In this document: in pieces, positions 1-5,864 of the stretch | How positions within the stretch are numbered: the stretch's first letter is position 1 | How the letters are laid out: the number at the start of each line of letters is the position of its first letter | Assembly (NCBI GenBank): GCA_007128045.1 | Contig: SKYG01000099.1 | Coordinates: 1-5,921 of the forward strand | DNA from: Bacteroidales bacterium | GTDB lineage: Bacteria > Bacteroidota > Bacteroidia > Bacteroidales > UBA7960 | Direction of reading: 5' to 3' | DNA length: 5,921 nucleotides | The notes under the pieces: generated by a model | Database searches by the model: none | The model's input: the letters and a program-made list of their open reading frames with translations, nothing else | Told to the model about the DNA's origin: nothing | Made by a program: the position numbers and the translations under genes

Positions 1-248
1 ATGTTGAGGGCCTCGACAGATTTGATCTCGGGGATGGCTTTTCTGACCGCCTGCTCGACACCCGACTTCAGGGTCATGGTACTCATGGGGCATGTCCCAC
101 AGGCGCCCATCAATTCTACCACTACTACATTGTCGTCGGTTAATTCAACGAAACGAATGTTCCCTCCATCTGCTTCCAGATACGGACGTATCTGTCCGAT
201 TACATTTTCAACTTTATTGATCAATTCGGCTTTTACTGTGGCTGACAT
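1..248 (-). CDS. NifU C-terminal-domain (Nfu-type) iron-sulfur protein, 3' end cut off
   Basis: This is a small stand-alone Nfu-type protein; 82 codons are present and the C-terminus lies beyond the left edge. The family binds or transfers an Fe-S cluster, usually a [4Fe-4S] held between two monomers, to client apoproteins in the cytoplasm. Visible signatures are the helix and loop 'IRPYLEADGGNI' (residues 20-31), a beta-rich 'VELTDDNVVVVEL' stretch (34-46), and the CxxC motif in 'GACGTCP' (Cys50 and Cys53), the cluster ligands, followed by the amphipathic helix 'STMTLKSGVEQAVRKAIPEI'. The start is the ATG at 248, which places the first helix normally. No N-terminal IscU-like or A-type domain is fused. 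A 100-bp gap separates it from the upstream alkyltransferase-like gene, so it may have its own promoter. Family assignment is firm; the client proteins cannot be told from this sequence. Confidence 0.9.
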   Translation of the reverse strand, partial: MSATVKAELINKVENVIGQIRPYLEADGGNIRFVELTDDNVVVVELMGACGTCPMSTMTLKSGVEQAVRKAIPEIKSVEALN

Positions 249-348
249 TGGTATGGTTTTTTATTTTTATTTAGTTTCGGTAAAAATAATAATCTTTTCT
301 CAGATGTTAGCAAAAAATATGCCATTACCAATAATTTTGAAGCTGGCA

Positions 349-675
349 CTATAACTCTTTAGCTGGATCCCAGAATAGCTGATTGAAATTAACTACCTTG
401 TCGTTGGAGACAGTAATGTTTTCGCTTTCAAGCAGTTGTTTCATTGTGTCGGATCCACCAAAGTGATGTTTTCCTGTTAGCATGCCGTTCCTGTTAAGCA
501 CGCGGTGAGCAGGTACATAGTTATCTGAATGGTGTGAATGATTCATGGCCCATCCAACCATTCTTGCCGAGCCTCTGCTACCCAGATAATTTGCGATAGC
601 TCCATAGCTTGTAACGCGGCCATGCGGAATTAGTCGTACCACCTGATAGACCCTTTCAAAAAAACTTTCTTCCAT
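349..675 (-). CDS. Alkyltransferase-like protein (MGMT fold, active-site Cys replaced by Ala)
   Basis: This 108-residue protein is the DNA-binding domain of the O6-alkylguanine-DNA alkyltransferase family without the N-terminal domain. It has the winged helix-turn-helix 'GRVTSYGAIANYLG' (19-32), with Tyr24 at the place of the base-rotating Tyr114 of human MGMT. Arg38 in 'SARMVGWAM' matches the arginine finger (Arg128), 14 residues on as in MGMT. The active-site PCHR motif reads PAHR (55-58), so the alkyl-accepting cysteine is Ala56 and the protein should not be able to repair by alkyl transfer. Known alkyltransferase-like (ATL) proteins bind O6-alkylguanine and pass the lesion to nucleotide excision repair; that role is inferred here. 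The ATG at 675 overlaps the trmB stop as TGATG on the minus strand, suggesting translational coupling. About 20 residues follow the core ('VNFNQLFWDPAKEL'), consistent with a complete gene. Confidence 0.9.
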   Translation of the reverse strand: MEESFFERVYQVVRLIPHGRVTSYGAIANYLGSRGSARMVGWAMNHSHHSDNYVPAHRVLNRNGMLTGKHHFGGSDTMKQLLESENITVSNDKVVNFNQLFWDPAKEL

Positions 676-1358
676 CAGGCTTCAGTGGTTTTAAGTTTAA
701 AGCTCAGGTATTTGATGGGGATACCCTTGTCCAGGTACATGTTCTCATAATAGGTCTGGATGTCGAGCAGCAATGGTTCGGGTATTTTTCTTTCATTGTA
801 CAGGTCATAGCTGGAGAAGATCAGCATATGTCCTTCTGCCTGGATTATGTCGAGTGTGAATTCAAAAAGTTCCTTGTTGTCTGTTTTGAGATGAATCAGA
901 CTGTCTGGTTTCAATATATCCTGGTATCTTTTGAGGAACTGTGGTGAGGTGAGTCTTTTTTTCATTCTTGATCCTCTGGGCTGCGGGTCGGGGAAGGTAA
1001 TCCATATTCCTGACACTTCATTTGGTTCAAAGAAATAGTTTATCCGTTCAGCCTGAATACGCAGAAAGGCGGCGTTATAGATACCTTCTTCCAGGGCATC
1101 CTTTGCTCCTTTCCATATCCTGTCACCTTTAATATCAATACCAATAAAATTATGTTCAGGATATGTCCTGGCCAGGCCAACGGTATACTCCCCTTTTCCA
1201 CATCCGATCTCCAATATGATGGGGTAGTCATTGCGAAAGAAATCACTGTTCCATTTGCCTTTATATGCAGTATTGCTTTCCGGAAATTTGATCTCCGGCT
1301 GGACAACATTAGAGAAGGCATTGATCTGTGAGAATTTCTTCAGTTTATTCTTAACCAC
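675..1358 (-). CDS. trmB: tRNA (guanine-N7-)-methyltransferase TrmB
   Basis: TrmB uses S-adenosylmethionine to form m7G at position 46 of the tRNA variable loop, in the cytoplasm. The 227-residue protein has a Rossmann-type methyltransferase core: SAM-binding 'LEIGCGKGEYTVGLA' (49-63), the acidic end of strand 2 in 'FIGIDIKGDRIWKGA' (71-85), and the TrmB signature 'TFPDPQPRGSRMKKRL' (121-136), where most homologues have FPDPWPKxxHxKRR. Further family segments are 'HLKTDN' (156-161) and the C-terminal 'TYYENMYLDKGIPIKYL' (202-218). The start is a GTG at 1358. No in-frame ATG occurs between it and the in-frame stop at 1416-1418, and the N-terminus 'MVKNKLKKF' matches my recollection of the usual Bacteroidetes TrmB start, MxKNKLxKF. 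It lies 29 bp after the HU/SPOR gene and overlaps the next gene by one base, so the three are probably co-transcribed. Confidence 0.95.
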   Translation of the reverse strand: MVKNKLKKFSQINAFSNVVQPEIKFPESNTAYKGKWNSDFFRNDYPIILEIGCGKGEYTVGLARTYPEHNFIGIDIKGDRIWKGAKDALEEGIYNAAFLRIQAERINYFFEPNEVSGIWITFPDPQPRGSRMKKRLTSPQFLKRYQDILKPDSLIHLKTDNKELFEFTLDIIQAEGHMLIFSSYDLYNERKIPEPLLLDIQTYYENMYLDKGIPIKYLSFKLKTTEA

Positions 1359-1387
1359 AACGCGACAATATGATTTCCGGTTTTTGT

Positions 1388-2467
1388 TTAACGATGCAGA
1401 ATGTAAGCATCGGGATTAACCTGTTCCTTTACGGAGTCCAGAAGGGCTTCTGCTTCATTCAGGTCGTAATAGTAGCCATAGCACACCCTGTGATAATTGA
1501 ATCCGGTTGTCATAAATACGCTGGCCAGAGGTGCTCCCTGTTTTCTCAGGTTAAGGGCCAGCTCTTTGGCTGTTGCTTCTTCAGGAAAACTTCCTACTAC
1601 AATGAAATACACTTTTCTGCCCGGTTCTGGTTTTGGGGGTTCGACCTCAGGGTCAACAGTGGGTGGTTGTTGCTGTTCCTCTCTGACTGCTTCTGCTGTG
1701 GGTTCCTGGCTGGCTACCTGCTGATCAGTCACCTCCTCAGGTGAAGGTTCGACAGGTGCAACCACGGTAGTTTCCACAGGCTTTGGCTGCCTTGTGCAAC
1801 TAAAGAAATACTGATAGTTTATTGCAAGAATGATAATGATCACCAATATAGGCACCACGGTGAAAGCAATCCACCGGAGTGCTGGTGGCAGGGTTCGTTT
1901 TTGTTCTTGTTCTTGTTCCATAATAAACTCCTCATGTTTGTGATGGGTTTCTTGATTATTCATATCTGCTGCTGTAGGTTCAACGGCTGATAGATATTCT
2001 GCTTCATCTGCTTTCTCCGGCTTATCTGCTGGCAAGGGCTGCTCCGGTAATTTTTGTGGTGGCGCACTGACCGCTCCAAGCCCGGAGGTCTCATCGAGGT
2101 AGTTCACCGCAATATCAGGATCAAAGTTGATAGCGCCATCCTGACCCAAACTAAAGATACCAATTTTTTCCAGTTCTACTTTTTTTCCGTTTGCCATCAA
2201 TTCAGATACCTCTGCAACATAATCTGTCAGGTATTTTGATACCTGTTCTTCGTGCATTTGCTGTTGCTCACACAGGTGGGCAACAAGAGGGGTTTCTCCA
2301 TATTTCTTATCCGGGTTGAAGGCAACGGTCTTTGACGGCGCTTCAATCCTTCCCTCCTCCTGAACAAATCTGGCGGGGTTGTATTGGGTGTAAAACTCTC
2401 CAAATCCCGGTAATATAATGGAATCATGGTCATAAAGAAGTTCACTGATATATTTGCCGATTTTCAT
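1388..2467 (-). CDS. HU-CCDC81-like / single-pass membrane / SPOR domain protein
   Basis: This 359-residue protein has three parts. Residues 1-125 match the Bacteroidetes HU-CCDC81 arrangement, two tandem HU/IHF-like units: 'MKIGKYISELLYDHDSIILP' through the first ~60 residues, then a second unit ending in 'VELEKIGIFSLGQDGAINFDP' split about residues 97-117. Next comes a low-complexity linker rich in Pro, Glu and Ala (132-189). A single hydrophobic segment lies near 199-217 ('IAFTVVPILVIIIILAI'). A second Pro/Glu-rich linker (228-284) leads to a C-terminal SPOR domain (285-358), beginning 'KVYFIVVGSF'. Basic residues just before the membrane segment (Lys190, Arg191, Arg198) predict an N-in, C-out topology. 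The HU-like part would then be cytoplasmic and the SPOR domain periplasmic, where SPOR domains bind peptidoglycan lacking stem peptides at division sites. The ATG at 2467 begins the first HU-like unit and is preceded by A-rich sequence. Domain calls are firm for SPOR, good for HU-CCDC81; DNA binding is unproven. Confidence 0.9.
   Translation of the reverse strand: MKIGKYISELLYDHDSIILPGFGEFYTQYNPARFVQEEGRIEAPSKTVAFNPDKKYGETPLVAHLCEQQQMHEEQVSKYLTDYVAEVSELMANGKKVELEKIGIFSLGQDGAINFDPDIAVNYLDETSGLGAVSAPPQKLPEQPLPADKPEKADEAEYLSAVEPTAADMNNQETHHKHEEFIMEQEQEQKRTLPPALRWIAFTVVPILVIIIILAINYQYFFSCTRQPKPVETTVVAPVEPSPEEVTDQQVASQEPTAEAVREEQQQPPTVDPEVEPPKPEPGRKVYFIVVGSFPEEATAKELALNLRKQGAPLASVFMTTGFNYHRVCYGYYYDLNEAEALLDSVKEQVNPDAYILHR
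1901..1918 (-). repeat. Hexanucleotide repeat, three copies, coding Glu-Gln
   Basis: TTGTTC on the plus strand occurs three times in a row (1901-1906, 1907-1912, 1913-1918). It reads as GAACAA on the coding strand and encodes the run EQEQEQ (residues 184-189) of the HU/SPOR protein, just inside the membrane segment. Copy-number change would add or remove two residues without shifting the frame. Confidence 0.85.
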
Positions 2468-2482
2468 GTGTTTATATTTTTT

Positions 2483-2546
2483 GTCTGAAGGTCTGAAAGT
2501 CTGAAGGTCTGAAAGTCTGAATGTCTAAAGGTCGAAATGCCTGAGA
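2483..2546. repeat. 8-bp tandem repeat array upstream of the HU/SPOR gene
   Basis: Eight consecutive 8-bp units can be aligned on the plus strand: GTCTGAAG, GTCTGAAA, GTCTGAAG, GTCTGAAA, GTCTGAAT, GTCTAAAG, GTCGAAAT, GCCTGAGA. The first four form two identical 16-bp copies. The units decay steadily from left to right, away from the HU/SPOR start. The array ends 15 bp upstream of the HU/SPOR ATG (2467) and so lies in its leader or promoter region. It is non-coding. The short period fits slippage-driven growth; no palindrome or recombinase site is visible in it. Confidence 0.9.
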
Positions 2547-2607
2547 TGCTCCAAGCGCCCATAATCATTCTCCTGTGTGTCAAAGCGTTTATCATGGGCA
2601 TTCCTGT

Positions 2608-3378
2608 TTATTTTTCCTTTGACTTTGGACCTTTGACTTTGGACCTGAGTTTTTTCAGGTCTTCCGGTGTATCTATTGCTATATGTTGCATTGCTGTTTC
2701 ACGCATATATATATCCATCCCATTTTCTATCCATCTAAGTTGTTCAAGAGATTCCGCTTTTTCAAGTATGCCTTGTTTCAGGCTTCCTATATGTTCCAGT
2801 GCTGTGACACGGTATCCATACATGCCAATATGTTTGAAATAATTGACGTTATTGACCCATTGATCTCTTGGTAAATCTCTGATAAACGGAACAGGCAGCC
2901 GGCTAAAATAGATTGCCTTGTTGTTATTGTTTACAATTACTTTTACGGTATTTTCATCAAAAAGTTCTTCAGATCGTTCAATTCGCTTGTAAAGGCTGGC
3001 GATCTGAGCCGGTCTGTCAGTGAAGACCCCTAATAGCAGTTCAATCTGCAGGGGGTGAATAAATGGTTCATCGCCCTGGATATTAACAACTACATCATCT
3101 TTGGTGTATTGTCCTTTGTTGATTACTGATATGGCTTCCCGGCAACGGTCGGTACCGCTTACGTGATCCGGGCTTGTCATGACCACATTACCGAATGTCT
3201 CTACGTGTTGTGCAATCAGATCATTGTCTGTTGCGACATAGACTTCAGAGAGGGCTGTGCATTTAAGTGCTTGTTGGTACACTCGTTGAATCATTGATTT
3301 ACCTTTGATAGTAATCAGAGGCTTTCCGGGGAAGCGGCTTGATGCATAACGGGCAGGTATGATCCCAATAAACTTCAT
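2608..3378 (-). CDS. kdsB: 3-deoxy-manno-octulosonate cytidylyltransferase (CMP-Kdo synthetase)
   Basis: KdsB couples Kdo to CTP, giving CMP-Kdo and pyrophosphate in the cytoplasm; CMP-Kdo is the donor for the inner core of LPS. The 256-residue protein shows the full family pattern: nucleotide-binding 'GIIPARYASSRFPGKPL' (5-21), 'VATDND' (48-53), 'SGTDR' (74-78), 'VNIQGDEPF' (98-106), 'YFSRLPVPF' (157-165), 'KHIGMYGYR' (182-190), 'LEQLRWIENG' (211-220) and 'IDTPEDL' (235-241). The start is the ATG at 3378. Frame extension to 3483 would overlap the kinase gene, and the family begins with this 'MKFIGIIPAR'. The gene lies 10 bp after the kinase stop, in an apparent operon. The last 11 residues or so ('SKVKGPKSKEK') are basic, fall after the normal end of the fold, and are encoded by a 14-bp tandem duplication, so they are probably a dispensable tail. 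Confidence 0.96.
   Translation of the reverse strand: MKFIGIIPARYASSRFPGKPLITIKGKSMIQRVYQQALKCTALSEVYVATDNDLIAQHVETFGNVVMTSPDHVSGTDRCREAISVINKGQYTKDDVVVNIQGDEPFIHPLQIELLLGVFTDRPAQIASLYKRIERSEELFDENTVKVIVNNNNKAIYFSRLPVPFIRDLPRDQWVNNVNYFKHIGMYGYRVTALEHIGSLKQGILEKAESLEQLRWIENGMDIYMRETAMQHIAIDTPEDLKKLRSKVKGPKSKEK
2617..2644 (-). repeat. 14-bp tandem duplication inside the 3' end of kdsB
   Basis: On the minus strand the unit GTCCAAAGTCAAAG occurs twice without a gap (2644-2631 and 2630-2617). Each unit is itself two related 7-mers, GTCCAAA and GTCAAAG. It encodes the basic KdsB tail. Because 14 is not a multiple of three, the two copies are read in different frames (S-K-V-K, then G-P-K-S-K), and a copy-number change would shift the frame of the final residues. 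Confidence 0.9.
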
Positions 3379-3388
3379 AAAATAATGC

Positions 3389-4003
3389 TTAAAACAGGCC
3401 GTGTATCTCGGCATCAATTTTTTGGATAACCTTTCCGAGGTCAGTGGGGTTCTCACAGAATTTGATGGTATCAACGCTGACAATCAACAGTTTGCCCAGA
3501 TCATAATTGCTAATCCATTCTTCATACCGGTCATTCAGGTGGTTCAGGTAATCAATTCGGATGGAGTTTTCGTAATCCCTTCCCCGTTTCTGTATCTGTG
3601 TGACGAGGGTTGAAACGCTGGCCCGCAGATAAATCAACAGGTCAGGTGGTTGTATAAAAGAACTCATAAGTTCAAATAACCTGGAGTAATTGTCAAAGTC
3701 GCGCGAAGCCATTAAGCCCATCGCATGAAGGTTGGGTGCAAATATATGGGCATCTTCATAGATCGTTCTGTCTTGAATCACCGTTTTGCCGCTGTTTCTG
3801 ATGTCTACAATCTGCCGGAATCTGCTGTTTAGAAAATAAATCTGCAGGTTGAAAGACCACCGCTGCATATCCTCATAAAAATTATTCAGATAAGGATTGG
3901 TTTCCACGTCTTCATAATGGGCTTCCCATCCATAATGTTTTGAAAGAAGGCCTGCCAGGGTGGTTTTCCCTGAGCCAATGTTTCCAGCAATTGCTATATG
4001 CAT
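3389..4003 (-). CDS. Deoxynucleoside kinase (dCK/dGK family)
   Basis: The protein phosphorylates deoxynucleosides with a nucleoside triphosphate, the first step of deoxynucleotide salvage in the cytoplasm. The 204 residues show the P-loop 'GNIGSGKTT' (7-15), 'YEDVETNPYL' (30-39) with Glu31 at the place of the catalytic base (the usual EPV reads EDV), 'RWSFNLQIYFLNSRF' (48-62) lining the substrate site, the 'DRTIYED' motif (78-84, DRS/ERS in relatives), and the basic LID 'KRGRDYE' (139-145). The ATG at 4003 is chosen: the protein then starts 'MHIAIAGNIG', as I recall for Bacteroidetes homologues. Extension to 4027 would need a TTG start and adds eight unconserved residues. It sits 39 bp after the GH3 gene and 10 bp before kdsB, on the same strand. 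The preferred base (A, G, C or T) cannot be read from sequence alone. Confidence 0.93.
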   Translation of the reverse strand: MHIAIAGNIGSGKTTLAGLLSKHYGWEAHYEDVETNPYLNNFYEDMQRWSFNLQIYFLNSRFRQIVDIRNSGKTVIQDRTIYEDAHIFAPNLHAMGLMASRDFDNYSRLFELMSSFIQPPDLLIYLRASVSTLVTQIQKRGRDYENSIRIDYLNHLNDRYEEWISNYDLGKLLIVSVDTIKFCENPTDLGKVIQKIDAEIHGLF

Positions 4004-4042
4004 AAGGCATTGTTTTTCTGTGAGCAATGAATAGGTAGATGC

Positions 4043-5581
4043 TTATTTTCCGGTATTACCGCCTGGATTATGTTGTATAAAGGGAATTAATTCGTCAACG
4101 TATTTTCTGCCATTAAACAGTCTGGGAACTTTGTTTTGCCCGCCTATCTTCCCCTGAGATTTTAACCAGTGAAAAAAAGTTCCTTTCGGCGCAGTGACCA
4201 CTTTTGGCAGATGCAGCATTAAATCGTGAGAACGTTTGGCTTCATAGTCTGAGTTGAGATTCTTCAGTTCCTGATCAAGGGTTTGAATAAATGACTGCAT
4301 ATTGTTGGGGATAGCTTCAAATTCAATGATATATTCGTGAGAAGCTGATTCCTCCCCATCCATAAATACCGGTGCGGCAGTGTATTCATTAATAATGGCC
4401 CCAGTTGCCTCGCAGGCTTTATCCAGTGCTTTGTCTGTGTTGTCGACCACAATTTCTTCTCCAAAGGCGTTGATAAAATTTTTTGTTCGCCCGGAAATTA
4501 GTATCCTGTGAGGCGACAGGCTTGTAAACCGAACCGTATCCCCGATCATATATCGCCACAAACCGGCATTGGTGGAAATGATCATGGCATAATTTGTATC
4601 GGTTTGAACATCCTGCAAGGGAATTACAGTAGGATTTGGCTGGCCTATTTCATCCATGTGTATAAACTCATAAAATATTCCATAGTCGAGCATCAGGAGC
4701 AGCTCAGGTGAATCAGGCAAATCCTGGATGCCAAAAAATCCTTCAGAGGCATTGTATGTCTCCAGATAAACCATACTGTCAGAGGAGACCACCTGCTCGA
4801 ATTGCTTTCTGTATGGAACAAAACTGACACCACCGTGAATAAACAGCTCGAAATTTGGCCATACTTCCATGACGTTGTTTTTGCCGGTAATCTCCAGTAC
4901 CCGCTTTAGCAAGATAAGGTTCCAGGAAGGCACACCACTGATGCTGGTAACATTTTCTGTTATCGTGGCCCTGGCAATCTTCTCCAGTTTTTCTTCCCAA
5001 TCTTCAATCAGGGCCAGCGAAACATCCGGTGTGCGAAGAAAATCAATCCAAAACGGGGTGTTCTGCAGCAATATAGCAGAAAGGTCTCCGAAATATGCCT
5101 GGTTATTAATCTCACTAACTGTATGACTGCCGCCCATGATCAGGCCTTTACCGGTAAACAGGCTGGTGTCGGGATTGTTGTGGCAAAAAATCGAAAGAAC
5201 ATCTTTGCCTGCTTTGTAATGACAATCTTCCAATGCGGAAGCGGTAACGGGGATGAATTTGCTTTTATCACTTGTGGTGCCTGATGATTTGGCAAACCAG
5301 TGCGTTTCTTCGGGCCATAAGATATTATTCTCACCGGCAATGAGCCGCTCCACATATAGTTTAATATCATCATAATCCTGTATTGGTAAACGGTCTGCAA
5401 AGCTACGATAGCTATCAATTGAGTCAAAATCGTACTTTTTACCCCATTCTGTATCTTTCGCTGTACGTAATAAACGTTTCAGTAATTCCTGTTGTACCTC
5501 AACAGGGTTTGCTTTGAAGTACTCGATCTGAGTAATTCGTTTCTTAAAAAACCAATAAACAACAGAATTAATGAATGACAT
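4043..5581 (-). CDS. GH3-family acyl-adenylate-forming enzyme
   Basis: This 512-residue protein belongs to the GH3 branch of the ANL adenylating superfamily. Plant members join hormones such as indole-3-acetate or jasmonate to amino acids through an acyl-AMP. Motifs are in the expected order: the phosphate-binding loop 'KSSGTTSDKSKFIPVT' (98-113), 'YLETYNASEGFFG' (272-284), 'LWRYMIGDTVRF' (341-352) covering the YRxGD-type ATP motif, the hinge region 'SGRTKNFINAFGEE' (363-376), and 'GKIGGQNKVPRL' (477-488), whose Lys484 resembles the conserved C-terminal lysine region of plant GH3 proteins. The length is slightly below plant enzymes. There is no signal peptide; the hydrophobic start 'VVYWFF' (7-12) is too short for a membrane segment. 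The ATG at 5581 follows A/T-rich DNA and it is the first gene of the apparent GH3-kinase-kdsB operon. Family and intact adenylation motifs are firm; the acid and the acceptor are unknown in these bacteria. Confidence 0.93.
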   Translation of the reverse strand: MSFINSVVYWFFKKRITQIEYFKANPVEVQQELLKRLLRTAKDTEWGKKYDFDSIDSYRSFADRLPIQDYDDIKLYVERLIAGENNILWPEETHWFAKSSGTTSDKSKFIPVTASALEDCHYKAGKDVLSIFCHNNPDTSLFTGKGLIMGGSHTVSEINNQAYFGDLSAILLQNTPFWIDFLRTPDVSLALIEDWEEKLEKIARATITENVTSISGVPSWNLILLKRVLEITGKNNVMEVWPNFELFIHGGVSFVPYRKQFEQVVSSDSMVYLETYNASEGFFGIQDLPDSPELLLMLDYGIFYEFIHMDEIGQPNPTVIPLQDVQTDTNYAMIISTNAGLWRYMIGDTVRFTSLSPHRILISGRTKNFINAFGEEIVVDNTDKALDKACEATGAIINEYTAAPVFMDGEESASHEYIIEFEAIPNNMQSFIQTLDQELKNLNSDYEAKRSHDLMLHLPKVVTAPKGTFFHWLKSQGKIGGQNKVPRLFNGRKYVDELIPFIQHNPGGNTGK

Positions 5582-5675
5582 ATATTGTGTGGAAAATTTT
5601 TTGCGTTGTAAATAGATACTATCCTGGATTATTCATGCTTTAATTCAGGCTATTTGTTATTTCCAATATGTACTG

Positions 5676-5683
5676 CAAAAATA
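5676..5683 (-). promoter_or_regulatory. Candidate -7 element for the GH3 operon
   Basis: The minus strand reads TATTTTTG, matching the Bacteroidetes primary-sigma -7 consensus TAnnTTTG. Transcription would start near 5669 and leave a leader of about 90 bases before the ATG at 5581. No TTG-type -33 element is seen at the usual distance. A second match, TATATTTG, lies at 5745-5738. In DNA this A/T-rich either could be chance. Confidence 0.3.
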
Positions 5684-5727
5684 ATATTTATGAGCGCACT
5701 TTTGAATAAAAAATTATTGTATTGCAT

Positions 5728-5768
5728 GGTATATTACCAAATATATACTGACAGACTGGTTCATAACC
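5728..5768. promoter_or_regulatory. Two similar 11-bp palindromes, possible operator pair
   Basis: GGTATATTACC (5728-5738) and GGTTCATAACC (5758-5768) both fit GGTWYATWACC if one position is relaxed (A or C at the fifth base). Each is an inverted repeat with a 3-bp centre, and their centres are 30 bp apart, close to three helical turns. The left one is extended by one pair (T5727 and A5739). They lie between divergent genes, and the left one abuts a TATATTTG match on the minus strand. Binding by a dimeric regulator is inference only. Confidence 0.35.
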
Positions 5769-5821
5769 TGATGAATTGAATGCGTACAACAGTCTTTATC
5801 AAATTGTTTGGTTAAAATACT

Positions 5822-5829
5822 TAATTTTG
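5822..5829 (+). promoter_or_regulatory. Candidate -7 element for the rightward gene
   Basis: TAATTTTG matches the Bacteroidetes -7 consensus TAnnTTTG exactly. Transcription would start near 5836, about 30 bases before the ATG at 5865, a sensible leader length. The nearest upstream TTG (5804-5806) is only 15 bp away, shorter than the usual spacing for the -33 element, so the promoter is incomplete on paper. Confidence 0.4.
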
Positions 5830-5864
5830 ACGAAACCCACAGATGTATAATTAATTAATTGAAC

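Larger units (their letters stand above)
5582..5864. other. A/T-rich divergent intergenic region
   Basis: The region separates the leftward GH3 gene from the apparent rightward gene at 5865. It has no convincing coding sequence on either strand and no RNA gene I can recognise. It carries candidate promoter elements for both directions and two similar 11-bp palindromes, listed separately. Confidence 0.75.

Noticed and set aside
249..348. Promoter or terminator between the ATL gene and the Nfu-type gene
   Set aside because: The 100-bp A/T-rich gap has a TATTTTTTG run on the minus strand, but the spacing within the -7 motif is off by one and no -33 element or hairpin could be found.
1..354. Plus-strand open frame of 117 codons opposite the Nfu-type gene
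   Set aside because: It is antisense to a clearly conserved NifU-domain gene and spacer; its translation has no recognisable features.
1370..1744. Plus-strand open frames opposite the SPOR region (also 1497-1724)
   Set aside because: Cys- and Phe-rich translations are the mirror of the Pro/Glu-rich linker and SPOR coding sequence, not real proteins.
2483..2546. CRISPR array or phage attachment site
   Set aside because: The 8-bp units are contiguous without spacers, and no cas, integrase or transposase gene is present.
2557..2599. Possible terminator hairpin GCCCAT / ATGGGC after kdsB
   Set aside because: The stem is only 6 bp with a 31-base loop and no U-tract in the right place; it is not a convincing intrinsic terminator, so read-through into the HU/SPOR gene remains possible.
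2537..2842. Plus-strand open frame across the repeat region into kdsB
   Set aside because: It is antisense to the conserved kdsB 3' half and shows no domain or promoter.
3379..3483. Longer KdsB starting at 3483 (35 extra residues)
   Set aside because: The extension overlaps the end of the kinase gene and carries no family similarity; the conserved KdsB start is the Met at 3378.
4004..4027. Longer deoxynucleoside kinase starting at 4027
   Set aside because: It would require a TTG start and adds eight residues before the conserved 'MHIAIAGNIGSGKTT'; the ATG at 4003 fits the family.
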